Counted from the first letter of the stretch, positions 1-6,689 are shown. The stretch: 6,781 nucleotides of DNA from an uncultured Myxococcales bacterium (GCA_937975765.1 CALJUR010000039.1:1-6781); one strand, 5' to 3'. The notes: a model not told the origin generated them from the letters alone. Numbers and translations are program-made.

Positions 1-1253
<1,253 letters not shown>

Positions 1254-1319
1254 GTCGTCAGGCTCCGTATCGCCCTGTCCGGGCAACTGCCGAGAAGAAT
1301 GGGAACGGGAACGCGAAAA

Positions 1320-2234
1320 TCAAGGCTGCAGGAACTCGGTCGCCAGCGGGGACGCGAGGAACGCCGGGGCCTTGTCCCGGAGGTTCGCCTTGACACGCTC
1401 GATCCGGGCGTCCTTCAGCGGCTTCCCCTGGGCCACCAGCGCGTCCACCTGCTGGATCTCCCGCTGGACCATCTGCTTGATCGCCTCGTACGAGGCCCAG
1501 CCGACCTGCATCTGCCCGTTGACGAAGAAGGACGGCGTGCCGGTGGCGCCCAGGGACGCGGCGGCGGCGCCCTCGGCCTTCGCCCGGGCACGGACCGACA
1601 GGTCCAGGTAGTCCTTCTCGAACCTCGCCATGTCCAGGCCGGCCTGCCGGACGAAACCCTTCAGCGACGCCTCGTCCAGCTGGCCCTGGTTCTGGAAGAA
1701 CAGGTCCGCCACGGCATCGAACCTGCCCTGGCGCGCGGCGGCCATCGAGGCGGCGGCGGCGTTCCAGGCGTTGCGGTGCATGTCCAGGGGGTTCTGCTTG
1801 AAGACCAGCCGGACCTGGCCGGGAAAGTCGTCGGCCAGCGCGCGCAGGGGTTCGTAGGCGCGCCGGCACACGGGGCACTGGAAGTCCGAAACCTCCAGCA
1901 CGATCACCTTCGCGTTGGCAGGACCCTTGGAAGGGCTGGGGTCGGGCGCCGGCTTGGTGCCTTCGGGGACCGGGTACTGGGGCGGCGACGGGGGCCGCGG
2001 GGCCGGGCGGGCGCCGAAATCCTCGGGACGGAAGATGGCGCCGGGCTGCGCGCCGGGCGCGGGCGCTGGCCGGGCGGCCGCCTGCAACGCGGGCGCCGGG
2101 ACGGGAGCGGGAGCCGGGGCTGCCGCCTGGGGCGCGGCCGGGGACGACGAATCCACCGGGGCCGTGAAGCGGCCGAGGGCGAAGAAGCCCGCGGCGACGC
2201 CCAGGAATGCGACCACGAGGACGGACGGCTTCAT
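1320..2234 (-). CDS. Membrane-anchored or exported DsbA-like thiol oxidoreductase (thioredoxin_4 type)
   Basis: A 304-residue thioredoxin-fold protein predicted to act outside the cytoplasmic membrane in disulfide formation or isomerisation. Residues 4-20 are hydrophobic, preceded by a single Lys, and form a signal peptide or uncleaved anchor. Residues 26-103 are an Ala/Pro-rich linker. The catalytic domain begins around 106 with 'NAKVIVLEVSDF' and carries the active site C120-P-V-C123. A DsbA-type helical insertion covers ~150-225, and the cis-proline loop is T233-P234 in 'GTPSFFVNG'. A helical tail of about 40 residues follows. The closest remembered relatives are the DsbA/Thioredoxin_4 proteins common in Myxococcota and related lineages. 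The CPVC dipeptide differs from the CPHC of E. coli DsbA. The start is fixed by a strong AGGGAGGT three bases before the ATG. It is the first gene of a probable operon with lon, and is divergent from a TlpA-like gene. Substrates cannot be read from the sequence. Confidence 0.9.
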   Translation of the reverse strand: MKPSVLVVAFLGVAAGFFALGRFTAPVDSSSPAAPQAAAPAPAPVPAPALQAAARPAPAPGAQPGAIFRPEDFGARPAPRPPSPPQYPVPEGTKPAPDPSPSKGPANAKVIVLEVSDFQCPVCRRAYEPLRALADDFPGQVRLVFKQNPLDMHRNAWNAAAASMAAARQGRFDAVADLFFQNQGQLDEASLKGFVRQAGLDMARFEKDYLDLSVRARAKAEGAAAASLGATGTPSFFVNGQMQVGWASYEAIKQMVQREIQQVDALVAQGKPLKDARIERVKANLRDKAPAFLASPLATEFLQP

Positions 2235-2365
2235 GGGACCTCCCTACCGTGCGGAACGATGCTTATCATGCGGGTTCCCGCCGGATCAAGAAATCCGTGC
2301 GGGAGGACCGGTATTCCCGGGGGACGCGGGCGGTTCGCGCTCCCGGGGGCCGGGAAAGGGGGGGC
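2235..2365. promoter_or_regulatory. Divergent promoter region between the two thioredoxin-fold genes
   Basis: This 131-bp spacer separates two outward-facing genes, so both promoters should be here. On the minus strand, TTGATC (2289-2284) and GATAAG (2267-2262) sit 16 bp apart, a plausible housekeeping-sigma promoter for the dsbA-like/lon pair with a leader of about 20 nt. On the plus strand, TATCAT (2264-2269) matches five of six -10 bases, but no good -35 lies upstream. The two -10 candidates overlap. A perfect inverted repeat, GCGGG-TT-CCCGC at 2270-2281, falls inside the minus-strand spacer and could be an operator. All assignments rest on short motif matches in GC-rich DNA. Confidence 0.35.
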
Positions 2366-2917
2366 ATGGACGGACGCTGGAAGACGGCACTTCGATGGGT
2401 CCTGGTCGGGTTGGCGGTGTTCCTGCTGGTCCGGTCTTCGTCGGGCGGGTGCTCGACGTTGCCTGGGCAGGGGGAAGCCGCTCCGGCGTTCACGCTGCCG
2501 GACGCGGGAGGACGCGGCGCGTGGTCGCTGGAGTCGTTCGGCGGGACGCCGGTGGCGCTGGTGTTCTTCGCGACGTGGTGCCCGTCGTGCCGCGAGGAAC
2601 TGCCGGATGTGGTGCGGGTGCTGAAGGAGGCGCCGGGCGCGCGGGTGCTGCTGGTCAGCGACGAGGAGGCCGGGCACGTCGGGGAGTGGCTGCGCCGGCG
2701 GGGGTACGAGATCCCGGCAGCCGGTCGGGGGGGCGAGACGTGGCGGGCCTACGGCGTCCGGTCGGTGCCGTCGGTGGTGCTGGTGGACGCCCAGGGGAAG
2801 GTCGAACTGTCGGGCCAGGGCGCACACGCCGTGAAGAGGGCGCTGGACCGGGTGGCGATGGCGGCCGGGGCGTCAGGCGAAGGGAGAGGGGGGGAGGCAG
2901 GTCCCCGGAGGCAATGA
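2366..2917 (+). CDS. Membrane-anchored TlpA/ResA-like thioredoxin-fold protein
   Basis: A 183-residue protein of the TlpA/ResA/AhpC-TSA type, usually a periplasm-facing thiol reductant, for example in cytochrome c maturation. The ATG at 2366 is chosen because the purine-rich GGGAAAGGGGGGG lies just before it and because residues 9-22 then form an N-terminal membrane segment. The frame stays open further upstream to 2207, but that extension runs over the divergent promoter. Cys29 ends an 'SSGGC' that resembles a lipobox but lacks the usual Leu at -3, so lipidation is uncertain. The domain starts with 'APAFTLPD' (39-46). Its active site is W71-C72-P73-S74-C75 in 'FFATWCPSC', and the cis-proline is V134-P135 in 'VRSVPSVVLVD'. 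The last ~20 residues are Gly/Arg-rich and look unstructured. At about 110 residues the domain is minimal for the family. It is divergent from the CPVC protein; the pairing suggests complementary redox roles, but that is inference. Confidence 0.87.
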   Translation: MDGRWKTALRWVLVGLAVFLLVRSSSGGCSTLPGQGEAAPAFTLPDAGGRGAWSLESFGGTPVALVFFATWCPSCREELPDVVRVLKEAPGARVLLVSDEEAGHVGEWLRRRGYEIPAAGRGGETWRAYGVRSVPSVVLVDAQGKVELSGQGAHAVKRALDRVAMAAGASGEGRGGEAGPRRQ

Positions 2918-2954
2918 TGGGGTTGCTTGAGGGACCGGAAAGAAGGAGGAAAAC

Positions 2955-3080
2955 ATGTCCACCGGAGCACCTGCCGTGGACCCCATCCAAGGAAATGAAT
3001 GCCGGACCGGTGGGCGATATTCCACACAGGGGTGCAAAGCCCTGGAAAGCATGAGGTATCCGGGGCGCGATCCCGCGTGA
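2955..3080 (+). CDS. Possible small ORF or leader peptide, 41 codons, unknown
   Basis: An ATG at 2955 follows the best Shine-Dalgarno in the window, AAGGAGGA at 2943-2950, five bases from GGAGG to the start. The frame runs 41 codons to a TGA at 3078. The predicted peptide is polar, with two cysteines (16 and 27), no membrane segment and no motif I recognise. Against a real gene: many codons end in A or T, whereas neighbouring genes almost always end in G or C, and the frame overlaps predicted RNA helices. It could be a leader peptide coupled to RNA folding ahead of the kinase, a young small protein, or a chance ORF behind a purine run. The ribosome site is its only strong support. Confidence 0.3.
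   Translation: MSTGAPAVDPIQGNECRTGGRYSTQGCKALESMRYPGRDPA
3002..3063 (+). ncRNA. Candidate structured RNA (three-way junction), unassigned
   Basis: Three helices nest cleanly. The closing helix is CCGGACC (3002-3008) with GG-TA-TCCGG (3055-3063, two-base bulge). Inside it are GTGGG/TCCAC (3010-3014 / 3021-3025, loop CGATAT) and CAGGG/CCCTG (3027-3031 / 3040-3044, loop GTGCAAAG). A single-stranded, A-rich GAAAGCATGA-like segment joins the last helix to the closing stem. The same CCGGACC could instead pair with GG-A-TCCGG at 3095-3102, which belongs to the downstream inverted repeat, so two exclusive folds are possible. I do not recognise a known riboswitch or ribozyme class. It could be a cis-regulatory leader of the kinase gene or a chance set of pairings in GC-rich DNA. 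Confidence 0.25.
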
Positions 3081-3090
3081 GGCGCGGCGT

Positions 3091-3141
3091 GGGGGGATCC
3101 GGGCGCTAAACCCCTGCCGCGGGAATGCCGTTGATCCCCCC
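3091..3141. repeat. Perfect 9-bp inverted repeat upstream of the kinase gene
   Basis: GGGGGGATC (3091-3099) and GATCCCCCC (3133-3141) are exact reverse complements separated by 33 bases. The right arm ends 27 bp before the kinase start codon. As RNA this would make a very stable stem with a large loop. With no U tract after it, it is not a typical intrinsic terminator. It may affect kinase translation or serve as a protein-binding site. ATCCGGGGCGC (3058-3068) and ATCCGGGCGC (3097-3106) are also near-direct repeats across the left arm. Confidence 0.5.
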
Positions 3142-3168
3142 CGCACCCGGTGACGGGAGACGGGCGGA

Positions 3169-4941
3169 ATGAAGGGCGAGCCGGGCGAGCGGGTGCTGGG
3201 GCGGTACCGGGTCCTGCACCCGATCGGCGAGGGCGGTTTCGGGCAGGTCTTCCTGGGAAGGCAGGTGGCGCTGGATCGCGAGGTGGCGATCAAGGCGTCG
3301 CGGCCCGACCGGCGGGACCAGGCGGGGCTGCGGGAGCGCTTCCGGCGCGAGGCGATGCTGGTCGCCGGGATCAACCATCCCAACGTCGTCACCTACCACG
3401 ATTTCGGGATCGACGAGGAGGGCGACCTGGTCCTGGTGATGGAGTACCTGAAGGGCTGCAGCCTGCTGGACGTGCTGCGCCGCAGGCGGCCGGTGCCGCT
3501 GGCCGACGTGGCGCGCTGGATCGGCGAGGCGGCGGCGGGTCTGAACGAGGCGCACGCGCGGGGGCTGGTGCACCGGGACGTGAAGCCGTCCAACCTGTTC
3601 CTGGTCGGGCCGGGCACACGGTCGGAGCGGCTGAAGGTCATCGACTTCGGGATCCTGCTGGCCGATCGGCGGGCGCACCCGGACCTGCAGGCGTTGACGC
3701 GGTCGGACGCCTTCATCGGGACGCCGGAGTACGTGGCGCCCGAGATGATGCTGGGACGCGGGCTGGACGGGCGGGCGGACCAGTACGCGCTGGCGCTGGT
3801 GGCGTTCGAACTGATCTCGGGGCGGCGGCCGTTCCCGCCGGCCGACGATGGCGGGCTGCTGGTGCGGTTGTCGGAGCGGCCGGACGGGCTGGACTTCGGG
3901 GAGACGGGCAGGAGGGTGCCGGCCGCGGCGTCGGCGGCGCTGTGGCGGGCGCTGTCGCCCTCGCCGGCGGACCGGTTCCCGACCGCGACGGCGTTCGGGG
4001 ACGCGCTGAGGGAGGCGGTTGCCGGGTTCGACGAGGACGGGCACGGGGACCGCACCGAGGTGCAGCGCGAGGTGGCGTCGGCCGAGACCCGGACCCTGCC
4101 GACGCGGGCCGAGGGGGTTGGGCTGGAGGATGCGGGGAAGGAGGCGGCTGCGTGCGGGCCAGGGATGCCGGACGGGGCGGTGGGATTCGGGACGGAAGGG
4201 TCGAGGACGTGGCGGCGGGCGGTGGCGTGGCTGCTGGCGGCGACGGTGGCGTTCGCGGGCGGGATCGGCGGGGCAATGTCGTTGCGGGGGCGGCTGGCGG
4301 ACGGGTGGACGGGCGCCGTGGACGCGGCGACGGGCGCGACGGCCAGCGGCGACGTCGAGCCGGCTGGGCCGGCGGCTGCCCTGGCGGCGGAGATGGCGCC
4401 GGGCACGGGATCGTCCGCGGGGAAGGGCGAGACTGCGGGTGCGGCAGGGGAGGACGGGGCGTTCCTGGCCGCCCTGCCGACCGCGACCGGCGACGGTGCC
4501 GCGGTGCCCGCGAAAGCCCCTGTGCCGCCGCGTGGCGAGGCCGACCGGACGAGGAAGGCTCCCGCGTCCACGGGGCAGGACCGGGATCAGGCGAACCCGG
4601 CTGTGCCCCCGAACGCGACCCCTATCCCGGCAGCGACCCCGACCCCGGTCGAGATGCCGTCCGTCCCCGAGCCGCCCCGCACGGCCGGTTCGGGCACGCT
4701 GGTACTGAACGCCCGCCCCTGGGCGGACGTGTTCGTGGACGGCCGGTCGGCCGGGCGCACGCCGGTGCTGGGCCTGGCGGTGCCGGCGGGGACCCACCGG
4801 ATCGAGTTCCGGCACCCGGCGCTGCCGTCGCAGGTCGAGACGAGGGACGTGGCCGCCGGGGGAAAGGTGGTCGTGAATGCGGAGATGGGGGCGCCGGGGG
4901 GCGGGGGGCCGGTCAGGCCTTCGCCTTCCGCCAGTCCTTGA
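3169..4941 (+). CDS. Transmembrane Ser/Thr protein kinase with C-terminal PEGA domain
   Basis: A 590-residue Hanks-type (PknB-like) kinase that should phosphorylate cytoplasmic proteins in response to something sensed outside the membrane. The kinase domain spans ~13-285. It has glycine loop IGEGGFGQV (19-27), catalytic Lys42 in 'VAIK', Glu61 of helix C, HRDVKPSN (135-142, catalytic Asp137), DFG (159-161), APE (190-192), and a 'D-QYALALVAFEL' helix. All key residues are present, so an active enzyme is expected. Residues 351-370 form one membrane helix. An Ala/Pro/Thr-rich linker of ~135 residues follows, then a PEGA domain (~508-576, 'VFVDGRSAGRTP' and 'VPAGTHRIEF'), a beta fold often found at the surface end of bacterial signalling proteins. 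The last residues are Gly/Pro/Ser-rich. The ATG at 3169 has only a weak upstream GGGAG; the kinase fold starts a few residues later, so the start is sound. Its 3' end overlaps the opposing gene by 29 bp. Substrates and signal are unknown. Confidence 0.94.
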   Translation: MKGEPGERVLGRYRVLHPIGEGGFGQVFLGRQVALDREVAIKASRPDRRDQAGLRERFRREAMLVAGINHPNVVTYHDFGIDEEGDLVLVMEYLKGCSLLDVLRRRRPVPLADVARWIGEAAAGLNEAHARGLVHRDVKPSNLFLVGPGTRSERLKVIDFGILLADRRAHPDLQALTRSDAFIGTPEYVAPEMMLGRGLDGRADQYALALVAFELISGRRPFPPADDGGLLVRLSERPDGLDFGETGRRVPAAASAALWRALSPSPADRFPTATAFGDALREAVAGFDEDGHGDRTEVQREVASAETRTLPTRAEGVGLEDAGKEAAACGPGMPDGAVGFGTEGSRTWRRAVAWLLAATVAFAGGIGGAMSLRGRLADGWTGAVDAATGATASGDVEPAGPAAALAAEMAPGTGSSAGKGETAGAAGEDGAFLAALPTATGDGAAVPAKAPVPPRGEADRTRKAPASTGQDRDQANPAVPPNATPIPAATPTPVEMPSVPEPPRTAGSGTLVLNARPWADVFVDGRSAGRTPVLGLAVPAGTHRIEFRHPALPSQVETRDVAAGGKVVVNAEMGAPGGGGPVRPSPSASP

Positions 4942-5173
4942 TGCCGATGCCGATGCCGGTGAACAGCAGCAGCAGGCCGCCGAAGATGAACGTGTAGGCC
5001 GCGTGCGCGTTGCGGGCCACCTCCTCGGGCGCGTCGCCGGCGTCCGGGTACAGGAACCGCCACGCGGTGACGAACAGCGGCGCCGAGCACACCATGACGA
5101 CCCACGACACGCGCTTGAAGTCACCTTTCGTGTGGGGAACCAGGACCTCGGGATGCCCGTGCTCGTCGCTCAT
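4913..5173 (-). CDS. Small two-helix membrane protein, unknown function
   Basis: An 86-residue protein I do not recognise. Two hydrophobic helices, ~22-42 and ~58-78, are joined by a short acidic loop (DAGDAPEE). The N-terminal 21 residues are His-rich (His5, His7, His14). The C-terminus is basic (KDWRKAKA), suggesting both ends lie in the cytoplasm. The second helix ends in a Gly-Ile repeat (GIGIGI) encoded by three tandem copies of the hexamer GATGCC (plus strand, 4940-4957). The start is well supported by GGAGGA five bases before the ATG. It follows the upstream gene by 21 bp and is probably translated from the same mRNA. Its last 29 bp overlap the 3' end of the kinase gene on the opposite strand. 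It could be an accessory subunit of a membrane complex, but nothing in the sequence identifies which one. Confidence 0.77.
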   Translation of the reverse strand: MSDEHGHPEVLVPHTKGDFKRVSWVVMVCSAPLFVTAWRFLYPDAGDAPEEVARNAHAAYTFIFGGLLLLFTGIGIGIKDWRKAKA

Positions 5174-5194
5174 GCCGTTCCTCCGAGGGGCGCG

Positions 5195-5686
5195 TCAGGT
5201 CTCGTCGTCGCCCCAGACCAGTTCCAGATCCTCGCGGCCGCCGTCCTTCGCGGGGGGCGGGGCGGGGGGAAGCACCATCCCCGCCTGCCGGGCCGCGGCC
5301 TCGGCCCTTTCTACCATGCGAAGGGTCGATCGCGCCAGGGAGTCCGCGGATCGCACCAGCGCGGCCAGGCGCGCCTCCATCGGGGCGCGTCGCGCGGCCA
5401 GCAGCCGGTTCGCGATCCCCAGCCGGTCCGGGCAGGGGAGGGGGAGCGCCAGCGGGGATGCGGTGGAACGGGCGGAAGCGACGCGCCGGTCCATCCGGCG
5501 GGCCAGCCGGCAGGCGGTGCGGCGGCCGGCCTGGCGGCGGGGGCCTTCCAGCAGCAGCCACGCGTCCATCAGCAGGCGGCGGGCTTCCGCGCGGGCGTCC
5601 CGGGGCAGGAGGTCCCCTTCGATGGCCGAGGCGAGGTCCCGGGCCACCTCCTCCAGCAGGGTCCACGGTGTCGCGTTGCGGCTCAC
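5195..5686 (-). CDS. Arg/Ala-rich helical protein, unknown function
   Basis: A 163-residue protein starting at GTG 5686, not assignable to a family. It is almost wholly predicted helix, rich in Ala, Arg and Leu with no membrane segment. A run such as 'RRQAGRRTACRLARRMDRR' in the middle is strongly basic. The C-terminal ~26 residues are a Pro-rich stretch (VLPPAPPP) followed by an acidic end (DLELVWGDDET). The frame stays open to an ATG at 5929, but that extension lies antisense over yjbQ. The GTG is preferred because it falls right after a TACACT box, consistent with a leaderless mRNA; there is no Shine-Dalgarno. It is first in a two-gene operon with the small membrane protein. A Rho/S15-like or four-helix-bundle nucleic-acid binder is conceivable from the charge pattern, but this is only a guess. 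A chance ORF is less likely given its operon position. Confidence 0.65.
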   Translation of the reverse strand: MSRNATPWTLLEEVARDLASAIEGDLLPRDARAEARRLLMDAWLLLEGPRRQAGRRTACRLARRMDRRVASARSTASPLALPLPCPDRLGIANRLLAARRAPMEARLAALVRSADSLARSTLRMVERAEAAARQAGMVLPPAPPPAKDGGREDLELVWGDDET

Positions 5687-5750
5687 TCCGCGAGTGTACG
5701 ACCGGCCTCGCGCTTCTGCTACACTCGGTCCGTCTCGTTTCGGTGCGCAC
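5684..5750. promoter_or_regulatory. Compact divergent promoter with mirrored TACACT boxes
   Basis: CGAGTGTA (5691-5698) and TACACTCG (5720-5727) form a perfect 8-bp inverted repeat with a 21-bp spacer. Each arm therefore carries a TACACT -10-like box pointing outward. The rightward one (5720-5725) is preceded by TG-C at 5717-5719, an extended -10 element, and predicts a start near 5732 and a ~19-nt leader for yjbQ. The leftward one (5698-5693) is followed by six bases and then the GTG at 5686, predicting transcription starting on the initiation codon. Neither gene has a Shine-Dalgarno. No good -35 was seen for either. The repeat may also be an operator shared by both genes. Confidence 0.5.
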
Positions 5751-6161
5751 ATGATCCGATTCGAAGTGAGAACGACCCGGGAAGAGGAAATGGTGGACAT
5801 CACCGCGAAGGTGGCCGACCTGGCGACCGGGTGCGGGATGCAGGAAGGGGCGCTGCTGGTGTGGTGCCCGCACACGACGGCCGCGATCTTCGTGAACGAG
5901 GGGCACGACCCCGACGTGCTGACCGACATCTCGATGGTGCTGGGGCGTGCGGCGCCGAAGGGCCTGGCCTACCTTCACGGCGAGGGCAACTCGCCCGCCC
6001 ACCTGAAGTCGCTGCTGGCCGGGTGTAGCGTGACGCTGCCGGTGACCGGGGGCGCCCTGGCGCTGGGGACCTGGCAGCGCTTGTTCTTCGCGGAGTTCGA
6101 CGGCCCGCGCACGCGCCAGGTCTGGGTGCAGCCGCTGGCGGCGGGCGCCGGGACGCCCTGA
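5751..6161 (+). CDS. yjbQ: YjbQ / UPF0047 family protein
   Basis: A 136-residue cytoplasmic protein of the UPF0047 family (annotated 'secondary thiamine-phosphate synthase enzyme' because overexpressed members can replace ThiE weakly). The physiological role is unsettled. Full family length is present. Hallmarks are the HTTAA motif (41-45) in 'CPHTTAAIFVNE', the 'HGEGNSPAHLK' segment (76-86) with conserved His84, 'VTGGALALGTWQ' (98-109), and the 'DGPRTRQVWV' strand (117-126). The conserved His residues are the likely metal or active-site ligands in the trimeric fold. The ATG at 5751 is chosen because the family starts with a strand of this kind about 15 residues before 'DIT'. It lacks a Shine-Dalgarno. 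It is the first gene after the divergent promoter and lies 15 bp upstream of the zinc-ribbon gene, probably in one operon. There is no thi gene nearby to support a thiamine role. Confidence 0.93.
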   Translation: MIRFEVRTTREEEMVDITAKVADLATGCGMQEGALLVWCPHTTAAIFVNEGHDPDVLTDISMVLGRAAPKGLAYLHGEGNSPAHLKSLLAGCSVTLPVTGGALALGTWQRLFFAEFDGPRTRQVWVQPLAAGAGTP

Positions 6162-6176
6162 ACGGAGGGGGATGCC

Positions 6177-6677
6177 ATGGCCGAACCGCGCAAGCCTGCG
6201 CTGGGGGACGTGATCGAGATCCGGTGCCGCTTCTGCCGGCTGAACCTGGACGCCAACGTGTCCGCGCTGGCGCCGGACGGGACGATCGCCAAGGTGCAAT
6301 GCCGCACGTGCAGGCACTTCCAGGACTACAAGGCGCCCGTGCCGGTGGAGGACCAGCGGGCCGCCCTGATCAGGAAGGCGATGAAGATCGCCGAGAAGCA
6401 CACGCGGGGCGCGACCGAGCGGGCGCCGGCCCCGAAGTCGACCGGCACGCTGTCGGCCGAGGCGGTGGCGAAGGCGCTGTGGGAGGAGGCGACGAAGGAC
6501 GCCAACCCCCTGAAGAGCAAGATCTACGACGTGCACCGGTCGTTCGCCGTGGACGACCTGATCACCCACCGGCAGATGGGGCTGGGGGTGGTCCGCGAGG
6601 CCGACGACCAGGCGATCCTGGTGCTGTTCCGCGAGGGATTCCAGCGCCTGCCCCACGACCAGCCCCGCGACGAGTAG
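6177..6677 (+). CDS. Zinc-ribbon protein with C-terminal small beta-barrel-like module, unknown function
   Basis: A 166-residue soluble protein in three parts. Residues 10-52 hold a zinc ribbon with C17-x2-C20 and C42-x2-C45. Residues ~57-112 are a charged helical linker. Residues ~116-160 form a module of the type 'F-VDDLITH-MGLGVVREA-VLF-GFQRLPH', a short beta-barrel pattern I associate with uncharacterised proteins of Deltaproteobacteria and allied phyla ('GD.I.HP.FG.G.V....VLF..G...L.H'). That pattern also loosely resembles the RNA-polymerase-interacting N-terminal domain of CarD. A nucleic-acid or polymerase-associated role is therefore possible but unproven. The start at 6177 is supported by GGAGGGGG at 6164-6171; an ATG at 6172 is out of frame. 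It is likely co-transcribed with yjbQ. Downstream the base composition changes abruptly. Confidence 0.87.
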   Translation: MAEPRKPALGDVIEIRCRFCRLNLDANVSALAPDGTIAKVQCRTCRHFQDYKAPVPVEDQRAALIRKAMKIAEKHTRGATERAPAPKSTGTLSAEAVAKALWEEATKDANPLKSKIYDVHRSFAVDDLITHRQMGLGVVREADDQAILVLFREGFQRLPHDQPRDE

Positions 6678-6689
6678 CCTCCGCCGTTC

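Larger units (their letters stand above)
2918..3168. other. 251-bp intergenic spacer with less extreme GC content, upstream of the kinase gene
   Basis: This gap is less GC-rich than its neighbours, especially around 2930-3060. It contains three overlapping candidates that are listed separately: a small ORF (2955-3080), a possible three-way-junction RNA (3002-3063) and a long-armed inverted repeat (3091-3141). A further 6-bp inverted repeat, GTCCAC (2957-2962) / GTGGAC (2976-2981), begins at the small ORF's start codon. I find no convincing -35/-10 pair for the kinase gene and no hairpin followed by a U tract for the gene on the left. The kinase may therefore be read from a distant promoter or from a non-housekeeping sigma factor. 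Confidence 0.6.

Noticed and set aside
2207..2365. 53-residue N-terminal extension of the TlpA-like protein
   Set aside because: It overlaps the DsbA-like start and the divergent promoter, lacks a signal-like segment, and would bury the membrane helix in the middle of the protein.
2929..2954. GACCGGAAAGAAGGAGG as a signal-recognition-particle RNA core
   Set aside because: It resembles the 'CCGGAAGGAAGCAG' loop only loosely and has no flanking complementary arms to form the SRP hairpin.
2995..3054. 19-codon frame from the ATG at 2995
   Set aside because: It has only a cramped AAGGA before the ATG and no conserved motif; the out-of-phase ORF at 2955 has a much better start site.
3026..3064. 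Resemblance of 'CACAGGGGTGCAAAGCC' to a cyclic-di-GMP (GEMM) riboswitch
   Set aside because: Only one GCAAA block is present, and the GNRA-capped P2 hairpin and the tetraloop-receptor arm are not in the expected order. The match is short and likely chance.
4940..4957. Three tandem GATGCC units
   Set aside because: They encode a Gly-Ile repeat in a membrane helix on the minus strand; this is explained by protein sequence and is too short to be a functional repeat array.
3106..5124. 672-codon minus-strand open frame opposite the kinase
   Set aside because: The translation is Arg/Pro/His-rich low complexity, has no ribosome site and covers the antisense of a clear kinase. It also overlaps the better supported small membrane protein gene in another frame.
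5195..5929. Longer 244-codon form of the Arg/Ala-rich protein
   Set aside because: The extra 81 residues lie antisense to yjbQ and over its promoter and are not helical like the rest. The GTG at 5686 with an adjacent -10 box is the better start.
5121..6656. 511-codon minus-strand open frame across yjbQ and the zinc-ribbon gene
   Set aside because: It is antisense to two genes with recognisable motifs and crosses the divergent promoter; composition is typical of a shadow frame.
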